DNA of 64,000 bases. Source: PBB1 sp965229345. GTDB lineage: Bacteria > Pseudomonadota > Gammaproteobacteria > Burkholderiales > Burkholderiaceae_C. The stretch's first letter is position 1. Each line of letters starts with the position of its first letter. Location of the stretch: NCBI GenBank assembly GCA_965229345.1, contig OZ245872.1:2232001-2296000 (forward strand), in the 5' to 3' direction. The notes beneath the pieces are model-generated. The model saw only the letters and a program-made list of their open reading frames with translations, was not told the origin of the DNA and searched no databases. A program made the translations under genes and the position numbers. This document shows positions 7,804-17,080 of this stretch, piece by piece.

Positions 7804-9219
7804 ATGGCCAAGACCGTCGCCGACGTGATGAAGATGGTGAAAGAGAACGAAGTCAAGTTCGTTGACTTCCGTTTCACCGACACCCGCGGCAAAGAGCAGC
7901 ACGTCACCGTGCCCGTGTCCCACTTCGACGAAGACAAGTTCGTCTCAGGCCATGCTTTCGATGGCTCGTCAATCGCTGGGTGGAAGGGTATCGAAGCCTC
8001 CGACATGCAGCTGATGCCGGACGCCAACACGGCGAACATCGACCCGTTCTTCGAGGAATCGACGCTGATCCTGACCTGCGACGTCATCGATCCTTCGGAC
8101 GGCAAGCCCTACGAGCGCGATCCGCGTTCGCTGGCCAAGCGCGCCGAGGCCTACATGAAAGCCTCCGGTCTGGGCGACACCGCCTACTTCGGACCTGAGC
8201 CCGAATTCTTCGTGTTCGACAGCGTCCGTTGGGGCAACGACATGTCCGGCTGCTTCTCGAAGATCGATTCGGAAGAAGCCTCGTGGAACACCGGCCGTGA
8301 ATACGAGCACGGCAATACCGGCCACCGTCCCGCGGTGAAGGGGGGCTACTTCCCCGTGCCACCGGTCGACAGCTTCCAGGACATGCGCTCGGAAATGTGC
8401 CTGGTGCTCGAGGGCCTGGGCGTGCCGGTCGAAGTGCATCACCACGAAGTGGCCAATGCCGGTCAAATGGAACTCGGCACCAAGTTCAGCACGCTGATCC
8501 AGCGTGCTGACTGGGTCCAATTGCAGAAGTACGTGATCCAGAACGTTGCGCACAGCTACGGCAAGACGGCGACCTTCATGCCCAAGCCCATCGTGGGCGA
8601 CAACGGTTCGGGCATGCACGTGCACCAGTCGGTGTGGAAAGACGGCAAAAACCTGTTCGCCGGTGACGGCTATGCCGGCTTGTCTGACTTCGCGCTGTTC
8701 TACATCGGCGGCATCATCAAGCACGCCCGTGCGCTGAACGCCATCACCAACCCTGGCACCAACAGCTACAAGCGCCTGGTTCCAGGTTTCGAGGCGCCGG
8801 TCAAGCTGGCCTACTCGGCCAAGAACCGCTCGGCCTCCATTCGCATCCCGTATGTGGCCAACCCGAAGGGTCGCCGTGTCGAGGCACGCTTTCCCGATCC
8901 GCTGATGAACCCGTACCTGGGCTTTGCAGCCCTGTTGATGGCCGGTCTCGACGGCGTCGAGAACAAGATCCACCCGGGCGAAGCTGCCACGAAGGACCTG
9001 TATCACCTGCCGCCCGAAGAGGACAAGCTGGTGCCCACGGTGTGCCACAGCCTCGACCAGGCGCTCGAGTACCTCGACAAGGACCGTGCCTTCCTGACCA
9101 AGGGCGGTGTGTTCACCGATGCCTACATCGACGCCTACATCGATCTGAAGATGACCGAAGTGACCCGCTTCCGCATGGCCACCCATCCGGTCGAGTTCGA
9201 CATGTACTACAGCCTCTGA
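7804..9219 (+). CDS. glnA: Type I glutamine synthetase
   Basis: 471 residues, full length for dodecameric GS-I. It catalyses ATP-dependent ligation of glutamate and ammonium to glutamine and is the main ammonium entry point. Visible motifs include FDGSSIAGW, the ATP/metal region (NGSGMHVHQS near residue 275), KPGTNSYKRLVPG-like sequence, NRSASIRIP, and the adenylylation loop KDLYHLPPEE with the target Tyr near residue 400, so GlnE control is expected. A strong AGGAG precedes the ATG. It has a sigma-54 promoter upstream, and ntrB-ntrC follow after one intervening gene. Confidence 0.98.
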   Translation: MAKTVADVMKMVKENEVKFVDFRFTDTRGKEQHVTVPVSHFDEDKFVSGHAFDGSSIAGWKGIEASDMQLMPDANTANIDPFFEESTLILTCDVIDPSDGKPYERDPRSLAKRAEAYMKASGLGDTAYFGPEPEFFVFDSVRWGNDMSGCFSKIDSEEASWNTGREYEHGNTGHRPAVKGGYFPVPPVDSFQDMRSEMCLVLEGLGVPVEVHHHEVANAGQMELGTKFSTLIQRADWVQLQKYVIQNVAHSYGKTATFMPKPIVGDNGSGMHVHQSVWKDGKNLFAGDGYAGLSDFALFYIGGIIKHARALNAITNPGTNSYKRLVPGFEAPVKLAYSAKNRSASIRIPYVANPKGRRVEARFPDPLMNPYLGFAALLMAGLDGVENKIHPGEAATKDLYHLPPEEDKLVPTVCHSLDQALEYLDKDRAFLTKGGVFTDAYIDAYIDLKMTEVTRFRMATHPVEFDMYYSL

Positions 9220-9237
9220 GGCCTGTGCTGCATCCTG

Positions 9238-9265
9238 AAGGGACGGCGAAAGCCGTCCCTTTTTC
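9238..9265 (+). terminator. Intrinsic terminator after glnA
   Basis: A 10-bp stem (9238-9247 with 9252-9261), GAAA tetraloop and a run of T. It separates glnA from the DUF4124-ntrBC genes, which must then have their own promoter or rely on read-through. Confidence 0.9.
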
Positions 9266-9371
9266 GTTGGACGGTGAACTGCGTTCGTGCTTGAGAATCC
9301 GAGCAGAATCGCCAGGGCGCATGCAAGGGCGTGCGCGCTTCGCGATGGACGATCGACTCGAGGGCAATCCA

Positions 9372-9908
9372 ATGCGGTTTTTGCATACAGCACAGATCAG
9401 CAGGCGGTGGCTGACGTTCGCCGGGGTGCTGATGCTGGCGCCCCAAGCGCTCTTGCACGCAGCACAGGCCCAGGGCGACGCGCCGGTCTACAAATGCCCG
9501 GGCAACCCCGTGCTCTACACCGATGCGATCAGCGCCAAGGAAGCCAAGGCCAAAGGCTGCAGCACGCTGGACGGCAATCCGATCACCGTCATTCCGGCGC
9601 CCAGGCGCTCCGGTGATGCTGCGGGCGCCAGCGCACCAGCACCGCGTCCTGCCGAGAGCCGCATCGATCCGCAGGAGCAGCGTGCACGCGACAGCGATGC
9701 GCGCCGCATCCTCCAAGGCGAGCTGCAGCGGGAAGAACAACGGCTCGCTGAAATGCAGGCCGAGTACAACAAAGGTGAACCTGAGCGCCAGGGCGGCGAG
9801 CGCAACTATCAGAAGTACCTCGACCGCGTGAACGAGCTGAAGGCCGGGATTGCGCGCAAGGAAAATGACATCGCTGCCTTGAAGCGCGAATTGGCCAAGG
9901 CGCCCTGA
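9372..9908 (+). CDS. DUF4124 domain-containing exported protein
   Basis: 178 residues starting MRFLHTAQ, chosen because a signal peptide follows (hydrophobic 14-34, AQAQG cleavage area). Residues 36-70 match the DUF4124 pattern: VYKCPG, LYTD and a second Cys in AKAKGCSTL. The C-terminal half is a charged, Glu/Arg-rich coiled coil (about 105-178). DUF4124 proteins are periplasmic and of unknown function. The gene lies between glnA and ntrB, an arrangement seen in related bacteria, with only 5 bases before ntrB. Confidence 0.85.
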   Translation: MRFLHTAQISRRWLTFAGVLMLAPQALLHAAQAQGDAPVYKCPGNPVLYTDAISAKEAKAKGCSTLDGNPITVIPAPRRSGDAAGASAPAPRPAESRIDPQEQRARDSDARRILQGELQREEQRLAEMQAEYNKGEPERQGGERNYQKYLDRVNELKAGIARKENDIAALKRELAKAP

Positions 9909-9913
9909 CCACC

Positions 9914-10996
9914 ATGCACCCAAGCATGGCAAGCGACGCATCTCCGTACGCTGCTTTCGACCATCTGGCAACGATGGTGGCGGTGGTGAGACCCGACGGC
10001 CACTGCGTTTTCGCCAACGCGTCGTTTGGCCATGTTCTCGGATGGTCGAGCCGCAGCGTGTTGCGCGATTCACTGTTCGACTGGTTCATGGACGCGCAGA
10101 TCGCCCGCGAACACGTGGCTGCACTCGTGCGCAACGAGTTCTCGTCGAGCCGCTTTGAAGCCGCACTGCGGCGGCCGGCGCTCGCGCCGGGAGAACCGCT
10201 GCCTGTGCATGTGATCCTCAACCAGATCGATGGGTCGACCGATGTGCTCATCGAACTCGTCGAGATCGAGCAGCAGACGCGACAGGACCGCGAGGAGCGT
10301 GCACTCGGTCAGGCTCGGGCCAACAAGGAGCTGATCCGCAACCTGGCCCACGAGATCAAGAATCCCCTTGGTGGTATCCGCGGGGCCGCGCAGCTGCTGG
10401 AGATGGAAGTCGAGTCGCGTGCGCTGACCGAATACACCCAGGTCATCATCCAGGAGGCCGACCGGCTGCAGGCGCTGGTCGATCGGCTGCTGGCGCCACA
10501 TCGCAAGCCGCATGTGGTCAGCGACGTGAACATCCACGAAGTCTGCGAACGGGTGCGCTCGCTGATCATGGCCGAGTTCCCGCGCGGGTTGCAGATCGAG
10601 CGCGACTACGACGCCTCGATCCCGGACTTCCGTGGGGACCGCGAGCAGTTGATCCAGGCCGTGCTCAACATCGCCCACAACGCCGCACAGGCGCTGGCTG
10701 AACAGGTGGCCAGCGGAGACGCGCAGATCGTGTTGCGCACACGGATCGCCCGGCAAGTCACACTCGGAAAACAGCGCTACCGACTGGCACTGGAATTGCA
10801 TATTCAGGACAACGGCCCAGGCATCGCGGAATCCATCCGCGACCGCATCTTCTACCCGCTGGTGTCGGGGAGAGAAGGTGGCTCCGGGCTGGGATTGACG
10901 CTGGCGCAGACATTCGTGCAGCAGCACCAGGGAACGATCGAGTGCGAAAGCGAACCCGGAAAAACCAAGTTCAAGATCGTGATTCCGCTGCCCTGA
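9914..10996 (+). CDS. ntrB: Nitrogen regulation sensor histidine kinase NtrB (GlnL)
   Basis: 360 residues. An N-terminal PAS domain (about 10-120) is followed by the phosphoacceptor motif LAHEIKNPLGGIRGAAQLLE with His146, then the HATPase core: an N box (NIAHNAAQAL, near 255), a G1 box (DNGPGI) and a G2 box (GGSGLGLTLAQ). No membrane segment is present, as expected for cytoplasmic NtrB, which is held in check by PII. It phosphorylates the NtrC encoded 52 bases downstream. The ATG at 9914 is used; a second ATG four codons on is possible. Confidence 0.97.
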   Translation: MHPSMASDASPYAAFDHLATMVAVVRPDGHCVFANASFGHVLGWSSRSVLRDSLFDWFMDAQIAREHVAALVRNEFSSSRFEAALRRPALAPGEPLPVHVILNQIDGSTDVLIELVEIEQQTRQDREERALGQARANKELIRNLAHEIKNPLGGIRGAAQLLEMEVESRALTEYTQVIIQEADRLQALVDRLLAPHRKPHVVSDVNIHEVCERVRSLIMAEFPRGLQIERDYDASIPDFRGDREQLIQAVLNIAHNAAQALAEQVASGDAQIVLRTRIARQVTLGKQRYRLALELHIQDNGPGIAESIRDRIFYPLVSGREGGSGLGLTLAQTFVQQHQGTIECESEPGKTKFKIVIPLP

Positions 10997-11048
10997 GCCC
11001 GTATCCGTCTACTGCAGCGTCCGGGTGTAGGCATCGAAGAGGCAGTGA

Positions 11049-12599
11049 ATGAAACCCATCTGGATCGTTGACGACGACCAATCCATCCGCTTCGTGCTTG
11101 AAAAGGCGTTGGCGCGCGAGGACCTCGCCGTCCGCAGCTTCACCAATCCGCGCGACGTATTGACGGCACTGGAAGACGATGTGCCTCAGGTGCTGGTATC
11201 CGATATCCGCATGCCGGGTGGGTCTGGCATCGAGTTGCTGGCCAAGGTCAAGCAGAAGCATCCCGAACTGCAGGTCATCATCATGACCGCCTACTCCGAT
11301 CTGGACAGCGCGGTGAGCGCATTCCAGGGCGGCGCTTTCGAATACCTGCCCAAGCCGTTCGACGTGCCCAAGGCGGTCGAGCTGATCCGCCGCGCGCTCG
11401 ACGAGAGCATGCGCGAAGCCGTGCGCGACGAGCGGCTGTCCGAGATGCCGGAGATGCTCGGCCAGGCGCCTGCGATGCAGGACGTGTTTCGAGCCATCGG
11501 TCGCCTGAGCCAAAGCGTCGTCACCGTGCTGATCACCGGCGAGTCCGGGTCGGGCAAGGAACTGGTCGCCCAGGCCCTGCACAAGCACAGCCCGCGCGCC
11601 AGCGGCCCGTTCGTCGCGATCAACACCGCGGCCATCCCCAAGGACCTGCTGGAGTCCGAACTGTTCGGTCACGAGCGAGGGGCGTTCACCGGCGCGCAGA
11701 CCACGCGGCGCGGGCGCTTTGAACAGGCCGACGGCGGTACGCTGTTTCTCGACGAGATCGGCGACATGCCCTTCGATCTGCAGACGCGACTGCTGCGCGT
11801 GCTGAGCGATGGCCAGTTCTACCGGGTCGGCGGACACAATCCGATGCGCAGCAATGTTCGTGTGATTGCCGCCACCCACCAGAACCTCGAAGACCGGGTC
11901 CGGCAGGGTGTCTTCCGTGAAGATCTCTTTCACCGCCTCAACGTCATCCGGCTGCGACTGCCGGCCCTGCGCGAACGCCAGGAAGACGTGCCCGCGCTGG
12001 CGCGTTTCTTCCTTCAGAAAAGCGCCAAGGAGCTGGGCGTCGAGGCCAAGCGGATCACCGACGCAGCGCTGTTGCGGATGATGCAATTCGATTTCCCTGG
12101 CAACGTCCGTCAGCTCGAGAACATCTGCCACTGGTTGACGGTGATGGCGCCTGCACAGTCGATCGAGCCCAAGGATCTGCCACCGGAACTCCAGCCGCTG
12201 TCTACCCAGGCCACATCGACAACCAGTCCAGCCACTCCGGTGCTGGTCACGCCTGTGCCCCCCGTGCCGACATCGGCCACGCACGACACGACCGCCATCG
12301 CTGAAGCCGCGCGTGACGTCGCGGGGCTGCCTGCCGCGGCAGCCGATGCCGCTGCCGAGCCCGCGCTGGGTGCTGATGCGTCGTCGCGCTGGCTGGTCGA
12401 TCTGGAACGCGAGTCGCGCAGCCTGTTGCTCTCAGGCGAGCCACAGGTCTGGGACATCCTGACGCGCAAGTTCGAAGCGCAGCTCATCCACACCGCGCTC
12501 GACCTGACCCGAGGCCGCCGCATCGAGGCCGCTCAAAAGCTTGGCATCGGCCGCAACACGATCACGCGCAAGATCCAGGAACTCGGCCTCGACGATTGA
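11049..12599 (+). CDS. ntrC: Nitrogen regulation response regulator NtrC
   Basis: 516 residues: a receiver domain (1-120; phosphoacceptor Asp52 in VLVSDIRMPG), a sigma-54-interacting AAA+ domain (Walker A GESGSGKE near 165, the sigma-54 contact loop GAFTGA near 217, Walker B LFLDEIGDMP) and a Fis-type helix-turn-helix at the C-terminus (AAQKLGIGRNTITRKIQEL). It activates sigma-54 promoters under nitrogen limitation, probably including the glnA promoter in this window. An Ala/Thr/Pro-rich linker of about 60 residues (roughly 390-450) between AAA+ and HTH is longer than in enterobacterial NtrC. Confidence 0.97.
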   Translation: MKPIWIVDDDQSIRFVLEKALAREDLAVRSFTNPRDVLTALEDDVPQVLVSDIRMPGGSGIELLAKVKQKHPELQVIIMTAYSDLDSAVSAFQGGAFEYLPKPFDVPKAVELIRRALDESMREAVRDERLSEMPEMLGQAPAMQDVFRAIGRLSQSVVTVLITGESGSGKELVAQALHKHSPRASGPFVAINTAAIPKDLLESELFGHERGAFTGAQTTRRGRFEQADGGTLFLDEIGDMPFDLQTRLLRVLSDGQFYRVGGHNPMRSNVRVIAATHQNLEDRVRQGVFREDLFHRLNVIRLRLPALRERQEDVPALARFFLQKSAKELGVEAKRITDAALLRMMQFDFPGNVRQLENICHWLTVMAPAQSIEPKDLPPELQPLSTQATSTTSPATPVLVTPVPPVPTSATHDTTAIAEAARDVAGLPAAAADAAAEPALGADASSRWLVDLERESRSLLLSGEPQVWDILTRKFEAQLIHTALDLTRGRRIEAAQKLGIGRNTITRKIQELGLDD

Positions 12600-12633
12600 G
12601 CGAAGCGCGGCGGCTTGTGGCGCCGCTGCCTGA

Positions 12634-13407
12634 TCAGCTCGGGTTGCTCAGTTCGACCCACACCGGCGCATGGTCGCTGGGCCGTTCGTTCTTGCGCGGC
12701 AGCTTGTCGATCGCACAGGCGGTGACGCGTGGCTTCAGTGCGTCGCTCACCAGAATGTGATCGATGCGCAGCCCCTGGTTCTTGCGGAACGCCAGGTTGC
12801 GGTAGTCCCACCAGCTCCAGCTCTTGGGGGCCTGTTCGAACAGCCGAAACGCATCGTGCAGGCCCATCGACAACAGTTGCTGAAAGTGCCCTCGCTCTTC
12901 GGGCGTGCAAAGCACTTGCCCGGCCCACGCGGCCGGATCGTGAACGTCTCGGTCTTCCGGCGCGATGTTGAAGTCACCCATCAGTACGAGATGGCGATGG
13001 GCTTGAAGTTCCTGCTGCAACCACGCCTGCAGTCCCGAAAGCCACGCCATCTTGTATTGAAATTTGTCGCTGTCTGGCGCCTGCCCGTTCGGGATGTAGG
13101 CACCGATCAAACGCACACCACGCAGCGTGGCGCTGATCACGCGTGCCTGCTCGTCGGCATGGCCGGGAATGTTCTTGACCACCGCCTCGACCGGCTCGCG
13201 CGTCAGCAGCGCGACACCGTTGTAAGTCTTCTGACCGAACCACTGCGATTGATAGCCCGCAGCTGCCAATTCAGCGTGCGGAAACTTGTCGTCGGTGAGC
13301 TTGGTTTCCTGGAGACACAGCGCATCTGGCTGATGCGCTGCGAGCCAGTCCAGCACCTGGGGCAGCCGCACAGCAAGAGAGTTGACGTTCCAGGTGGCGA
13401 GTTTCAT
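12634..13407 (-). CDS. xthA: Exodeoxyribonuclease III (AP endonuclease)
   Basis: 257 residues from MKLATWNVNS. It belongs to the EEP (exonuclease-endonuclease-phosphatase) family: N-terminal WNVNSL, the metal ligand Glu in CLQETKL (near 34), Tyr/Asn in KTYNGVALL, GDFNIAPEDRD (near 145), and the C-terminal SDHAPVWV with the catalytic His. It removes 3' blocks and incises abasic sites in base excision repair. An upstream in-frame start adds eight residues without conserved character. It converges with ntrC with only 34 bases between. Confidence 0.95.
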   Translation of the reverse strand: MKLATWNVNSLAVRLPQVLDWLAAHQPDALCLQETKLTDDKFPHAELAAAGYQSQWFGQKTYNGVALLTREPVEAVVKNIPGHADEQARVISATLRGVRLIGAYIPNGQAPDSDKFQYKMAWLSGLQAWLQQELQAHRHLVLMGDFNIAPEDRDVHDPAAWAGQVLCTPEERGHFQQLLSMGLHDAFRLFEQAPKSWSWWDYRNLAFRKNQGLRIDHILVSDALKPRVTACAIDKLPRKNERPSDHAPVWVELSNPS

Positions 13408-13602
13408 GGGTCTGGCGGGCCTGCGAATCACTCACTCGCAACGTTGCGCCGCAGGTCAGCGATGCGGGTCGAGACCAAGTGCACGGTTCGACCGATCATA
13501 GTGCCGCGCGTTGCGCCCGGCTGATCGCGCTGACGCGTTGTCTGCCGCCGCTTCAGGCAGCGGCTGTCCAGGAGCGGGAAGCGCTGCTCAACTTGACCTG
13601 CA

Positions 13603-14352
13603 TCAGGCGCGATCGATCAACCGACGACCTCTTGCAACCGATGCCACGAGGCCGAGCCCGACCGCCATCAACGCCCAGGTTGACGATTCGGGAACCGGGC
13701 TGGCGGTGAAAGTGACCGTTTCAGACAAGCCGGCAATCGAGCCGAACGTCTGGCCCGAGGTGGGCGCATAGCGCACCGACAGGACGGTTCCTGCTGACAC
13801 GGCCAAACCACTGAAGCTGTAGCTGAAAGCGTTCGACCTGCCGTTGTTGCTGCTGTTGCTGAGCACCCCAGTGGTCAACGTGTCGTTCCCAAGTGTGACC
13901 AGCACGTCGTTCGAGCGCGTGACAGGCGAGTGTGCATACCAGGTCAGGCCCGACACATCGATGGTGCCGGCTGCCGGTGCAGTCCAGTTGATGAACAGGG
14001 GCGAACCTGCGCCCGGGTTCGCACTGTGGAGGATGACGTCGCCGGTGAGGAAATCAGCGTCGCTGTAGGCACCGGTCGTCGAGCCGTTCACCGTGACCTT
14101 GGCCACTTCTGGCGTGTTGACGTTGAGGTCGTTGCCTGTGCCCCAGTAGCCGTTGGCCAGGGCTGGATTGATCGCGTTTGCCGTGGACGAAGCGTAGTGC
14201 GCGAGCGGTGTGCTGCCTTGCGTGAATGACCACACCCCATTGGGATTGCTGGCATTGCTGAAATCGCCACTCAGGTCATACACGGTAGCGGCTTGCGTGG
14301 CGGTGCAGCACAGTGCAGTCACGAAAGGCAGGAGGGCATGCAAGGATTTCAT
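13603..14352 (-). CDS. PEP-CTERM sorting domain-containing secreted protein
   Basis: 249 residues starting MKSLHALLPF. A signal peptide covers residues 1-22 (cleavage after TQA). The body is Ser/Thr/Asn/Gly-rich and predicted to be beta-sandwich-like, with no named domain. The C-terminal tag reads VPESSTWALMAVGLGLVA followed by ARGRRLIDRA, a normal variant of the PEP-CTERM motif with Ser in place of the second Pro. Exosortase-dependent processing is expected. This is the second such gene in the window; both have a -24/-12 motif just before the start. Confidence 0.85.
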   Translation of the reverse strand: MKSLHALLPFVTALCCTATQAATVYDLSGDFSNASNPNGVWSFTQGSTPLAHYASSTANAINPALANGYWGTGNDLNVNTPEVAKVTVNGSTTGAYSDADFLTGDVILHSANPGAGSPLFINWTAPAAGTIDVSGLTWYAHSPVTRSNDVLVTLGNDTLTTGVLSNSSNNGRSNAFSYSFSGLAVSAGTVLSVRYAPTSGQTFGSIAGLSETVTFTASPVPESSTWALMAVGLGLVASVARGRRLIDRA

Positions 14353-14383
14353 GGGGTGATCCTGTTGACGATGGCAATTCGAT

Positions 14384-14399
14384 GGCATTCATGATGCCG
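14384..14399 (-). promoter_or_regulatory. Putative sigma-54 promoter of the second PEP-CTERM gene
   Basis: Read on the minus strand the motif is CGGCATC-ATGA-ATGCC, with GG at 14398-14397 and GC at 14386-14385, 10 bases apart. It is a weaker match than the one at 1303-1318. The GC element is 33 bases from the ATG, against 29 for the first PEP-CTERM gene, so the geometry is the same. Confidence 0.45.
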
Positions 14400-14507
14400 C
14401 AGAAGGTGCTCTCCGTGAGCCTCTCTCGCCCCCGCGATCAAGGGGGTGATCAAGCCTGGGATTACCCGAATCAACGACATGCTGACGGCACCTGCCAGGC
14501 ACACCGG

Positions 14508-15365
14508 TCAGCGTCTCGCACTGCCTCTTGATTTCGCACCTGCGCCCATGTTGGCCGCGACGAGTCCAGCAGACAGCACGGCCAGCCACGAGAAATACAT
14601 CCACAGCAAGAAGACCGGAACCACCGCGAACGCGCCGTAGACAGCGCGGTAGGTGGGAAGCTTGAGCACATAGGTAGCAAAGCCGACCTTGCCCCATTCG
14701 AGCAGCACGCTGGCGAACATGCCGCCAAGCAACGCATGGCGCCAGCGCACCTTGGCGTTCGGCAGGCAGCGGTAGAGGCACGTCAGACCCATCGAGTTCA
14801 GCGCAACGGGGCCAAGGTTCAGCAGGAACGCCGCCCCGCCTGGCACTGGACCGAGCAGCCCGATCGACAACCCGAGCAGGTAGGTCGATGCCCACAGGCC
14901 TGTCGCCAGCACGATGGGGCCGATCGTGAGGGCGACCAGGTACAGGCCAACGCGTCTGGCAAGCGGGCGAGGGCGTTTCACCTGCCAGATCTGGTTGAAC
15001 GCGTTCTCTACCGTCAGCAGCATGGCGACGGCCGTCATCAACAGGCACAGTGAACCGATCCAGGGCAGTTGGTTGGCCTTGGCGGAGAACCGATGCAGAT
15101 ACCGGATGACCGTTTGCGCCAGCTCGGGCGGCAGCAGGCTGGTCAGGACATGGGCCTCGAGCACAGCACCCAGTTGGTTGAACAACGGCAACCTCGCGAA
15201 CAGCGCGAAGCTGACGGCCAGAAAAGGCACGATGGCGAGCAGGCTCGTGAACGTCAGGCTCCCAGCGATCTGGAGCAGGCGTTCCTGGCGGGCGCGGCGA
15301 ATCGTCTGGACAGGGTTGAGCACGTGTGTCGGAGAAGGCTCGCGATCGAACCGGCTGCAGATCAC
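14508..15365 (-). CDS. YihY/BrkB family inner-membrane protein
   Basis: 285 residues with six hydrophobic segments. It has the family hallmarks: TIRRARQERLLQIAGSLTFT near the N-terminus, LLAIVPFLAV, the central TVENAFNQIWQVKRPRP motif (near 115-132) and RCLPNAKVRWRHALLGG in the C-terminal half. The family was once called ribonuclease BN; that activity belongs to another protein, and the real role is unknown. The start is a GTG at 15365 with no clear ribosome-binding site; another GTG at 15323 is possible. Confidence 0.88.
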   Translation of the reverse strand: MICSRFDREPSPTHVLNPVQTIRRARQERLLQIAGSLTFTSLLAIVPFLAVSFALFARLPLFNQLGAVLEAHVLTSLLPPELAQTVIRYLHRFSAKANQLPWIGSLCLLMTAVAMLLTVENAFNQIWQVKRPRPLARRVGLYLVALTIGPIVLATGLWASTYLLGLSIGLLGPVPGGAAFLLNLGPVALNSMGLTCLYRCLPNAKVRWRHALLGGMFASVLLEWGKVGFATYVLKLPTYRAVYGAFAVVPVFLLWMYFSWLAVLSAGLVAANMGAGAKSRGSARR

Positions 15366-15549
15366 TGCCGCGTCATCGATCGGGAGCCCTCAATCATCCG
15401 CGATCGCCAGGGCGCCGATGCGCTTTTCACTCGGCACTGCCTTTTCGCCTACATCGCGTTGGGGCGCCAGCCGACCCATGCACGCTCGGGTCTCCGCGAC
15501 GATGCCGGGGCGGACGCAGTGGTGGTTCGCACTTTTTCAAAGGACTCCA

Positions 15550-15852
15550 ATGAGCATACTTGCCAACACGACCACGGGCGTCGGAAACATGGTGGATCGA
15601 GCGTCATCTGCTGCGGACCGCCTGTTGACTGCAACCCGACGGAGCGCCGACTCCGCCATCGAGAGCGTGTCCGATGGCGTGCATGCCGCGCGGGACCGTG
15701 CTTCGCCGGCACTGGACCGTCTGCTGGCGCCCGTCGATTCACTGGCGGCGCGCACCCAATCCGACCCTCTGAAGAGTCTGATAGTCGCAGCGGCGGCTGG
15801 CGCCATGTTGATGGCGATCGTCGCGGTCGTCCGGTCGTCGCGTCGACGGTAG
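15550..15852 (+). CDS. Small DUF883/ElaB-like C-terminally membrane-anchored protein
   Basis: 100 residues. A long Ala/Ser/Asp/Arg-rich amphipathic helical stretch (10-75) is followed by a hydrophobic helix (76-94, LIVAAAAGAMLMAIVAVV) and a basic tail SSRRR. This plan is like ElaB/YqjD (DUF883), which tether ribosomes to the membrane in stationary phase, though similarity is by composition only. AAAGGA precedes the ATG at good spacing. The gene stands alone, divergent from the BrkB gene. Confidence 0.72.
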   Translation: MSILANTTTGVGNMVDRASSAADRLLTATRRSADSAIESVSDGVHAARDRASPALDRLLAPVDSLAARTQSDPLKSLIVAAAAGAMLMAIVAVVRSSRRR

Positions 15853-15942
15853 CGCGATTGGATACACCCATCCCATCCCGCGACAGGGAGTCATGACGAC
15901 CACGTCGACTGGCGTGTCAGTCACCCCCCGCGAGCTTGTTGT

Positions 15943-17064
15943 ATGAGCCCCGCAGCCCTGATCCGAACCGAGCACGACCGACTGCTGCTCTCCGGCCACT
16001 GGACGGCTGGTGGCGTTCAGCACTTGGAGCGCCACATTCAAAGTCTGCCCGCGAGCTCGGCCACGCTCGATGGGCATGGCATCGAAGCGCTCGATACCGC
16101 TGGCGCGTGGATGCTGCAGCGCTTGCTGCTGCGGCAAAGAGAAGGTGGCGCAAGCTCGGAACAACCGGCCATTCGCGGCCTGTCCCCCTCGTTCGTGCGC
16201 CTCCTCGATCTGGTGGGTCGGCGCATGGCGACACAGGCATCACTGCCGGTTGTCCCGGCCGCACAGGCGCCGTCGCTTCTGGCGCGATGGGGGCAGTCTT
16301 CAGCGGCCGTGTTCAGCGAAGCATGTGCGTTGCTGGCGTTCATCGGCGAAATCAGCCTCGCGGTGCTGCGGTGCCTGGCGCGCCCAGCGAGCATCCGCTG
16401 GCGGCCGATCCTCTTCAACATCCGCAGCGCTGGCGTGGAGGCGCTTCCCATCGTCGGGCTGCTGGCGTTCCTGCTCGGCGTGGTGGTCGCTTACCAGGGT
16501 GGCGAGCAGCTCAAGCCGTATGGCGCCAACATCTACATCGCCGATCTGCTCGGCTTGTCGATGCTGCGCGAGTTCGCACCGCTGATCACCGCGATCATCA
16601 TCGCTGGCCGCTCGGGCTCGGCCTATGCCGCGCAGATCGGCACGATGTCCGTTACGGAAGAGATCGATGCGATGCGCACGCTGGGCATCCCGCCGCTGGA
16701 AATGCTGGTGCTGCCCAAGCTCGCGGCGCTGCTGATCGTGCTGCCGCTGCTCACCGTGTTTGCCGATGTGCTGGGTGTGCTGGGCGGCATGTGCATGGCC
16801 AGTGCGCAGCTGGGCGTCAGCTTCGTGGAGTTTGCAGATCGCTTCGGCAAGGCGGTCAGTCCGACCACCTTGCTGGTCGGCGTGGGCAAGGCGCCGGCGT
16901 TCGCTGCGGTCATCGTGGTGGTCGGCTGCTTTCAGGGACTGCGCACGCATGGCGGCGCCGACAGCGTGGGCCGGCAGACCACCCGCAGCGTGGTGCAGGC
17001 CATCTTTCTGGTGATCGTCGCCGACGCGCTGTTCTCGATCGTCTTCAGCGCGTTGCATCTCTGA
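15943..17064 (+). CDS. mlaE: MlaE-family ABC transporter permease with N-terminal STAS-like domain
   Basis: 373 residues. The first 110 or so resemble a STAS domain (GIEALDTAGAWMLQRLL). Residues about 120-373 are the MlaE permease: an amphipathic entry (RPASIRWRPILFNIRSAG) and then five or so membrane helices with the family motifs GVEALPIVGL, REFAPLITAIIIAGRSGSAYAAQIGTM (quoted in part) and EEIDAMRTLGI. It is the first gene of a four-gene MCE operon for phospholipid movement between the inner and outer membranes. In E. coli the STAS function is a separate protein (MlaB); here it is fused. Confidence 0.93.
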   Translation: MSPAALIRTEHDRLLLSGHWTAGGVQHLERHIQSLPASSATLDGHGIEALDTAGAWMLQRLLLRQREGGASSEQPAIRGLSPSFVRLLDLVGRRMATQASLPVVPAAQAPSLLARWGQSSAAVFSEACALLAFIGEISLAVLRCLARPASIRWRPILFNIRSAGVEALPIVGLLAFLLGVVVAYQGGEQLKPYGANIYIADLLGLSMLREFAPLITAIIIAGRSGSAYAAQIGTMSVTEEIDAMRTLGIPPLEMLVLPKLAALLIVLPLLTVFADVLGVLGGMCMASAQLGVSFVEFADRFGKAVSPTTLLVGVGKAPAFAAVIVVVGCFQGLRTHGGADSVGRQTTRSVVQAIFLVIVADALFSIVFSALHL

Positions 17065-17080
17065 AATTGGCGAACCCGAG

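Noticed and set aside
7969..9393. 474-codon minus-strand frame opposite glnA
   Set aside because: Overlaps highly conserved glnA throughout; low-information His/Val/Arg-rich product typical of antisense frames.
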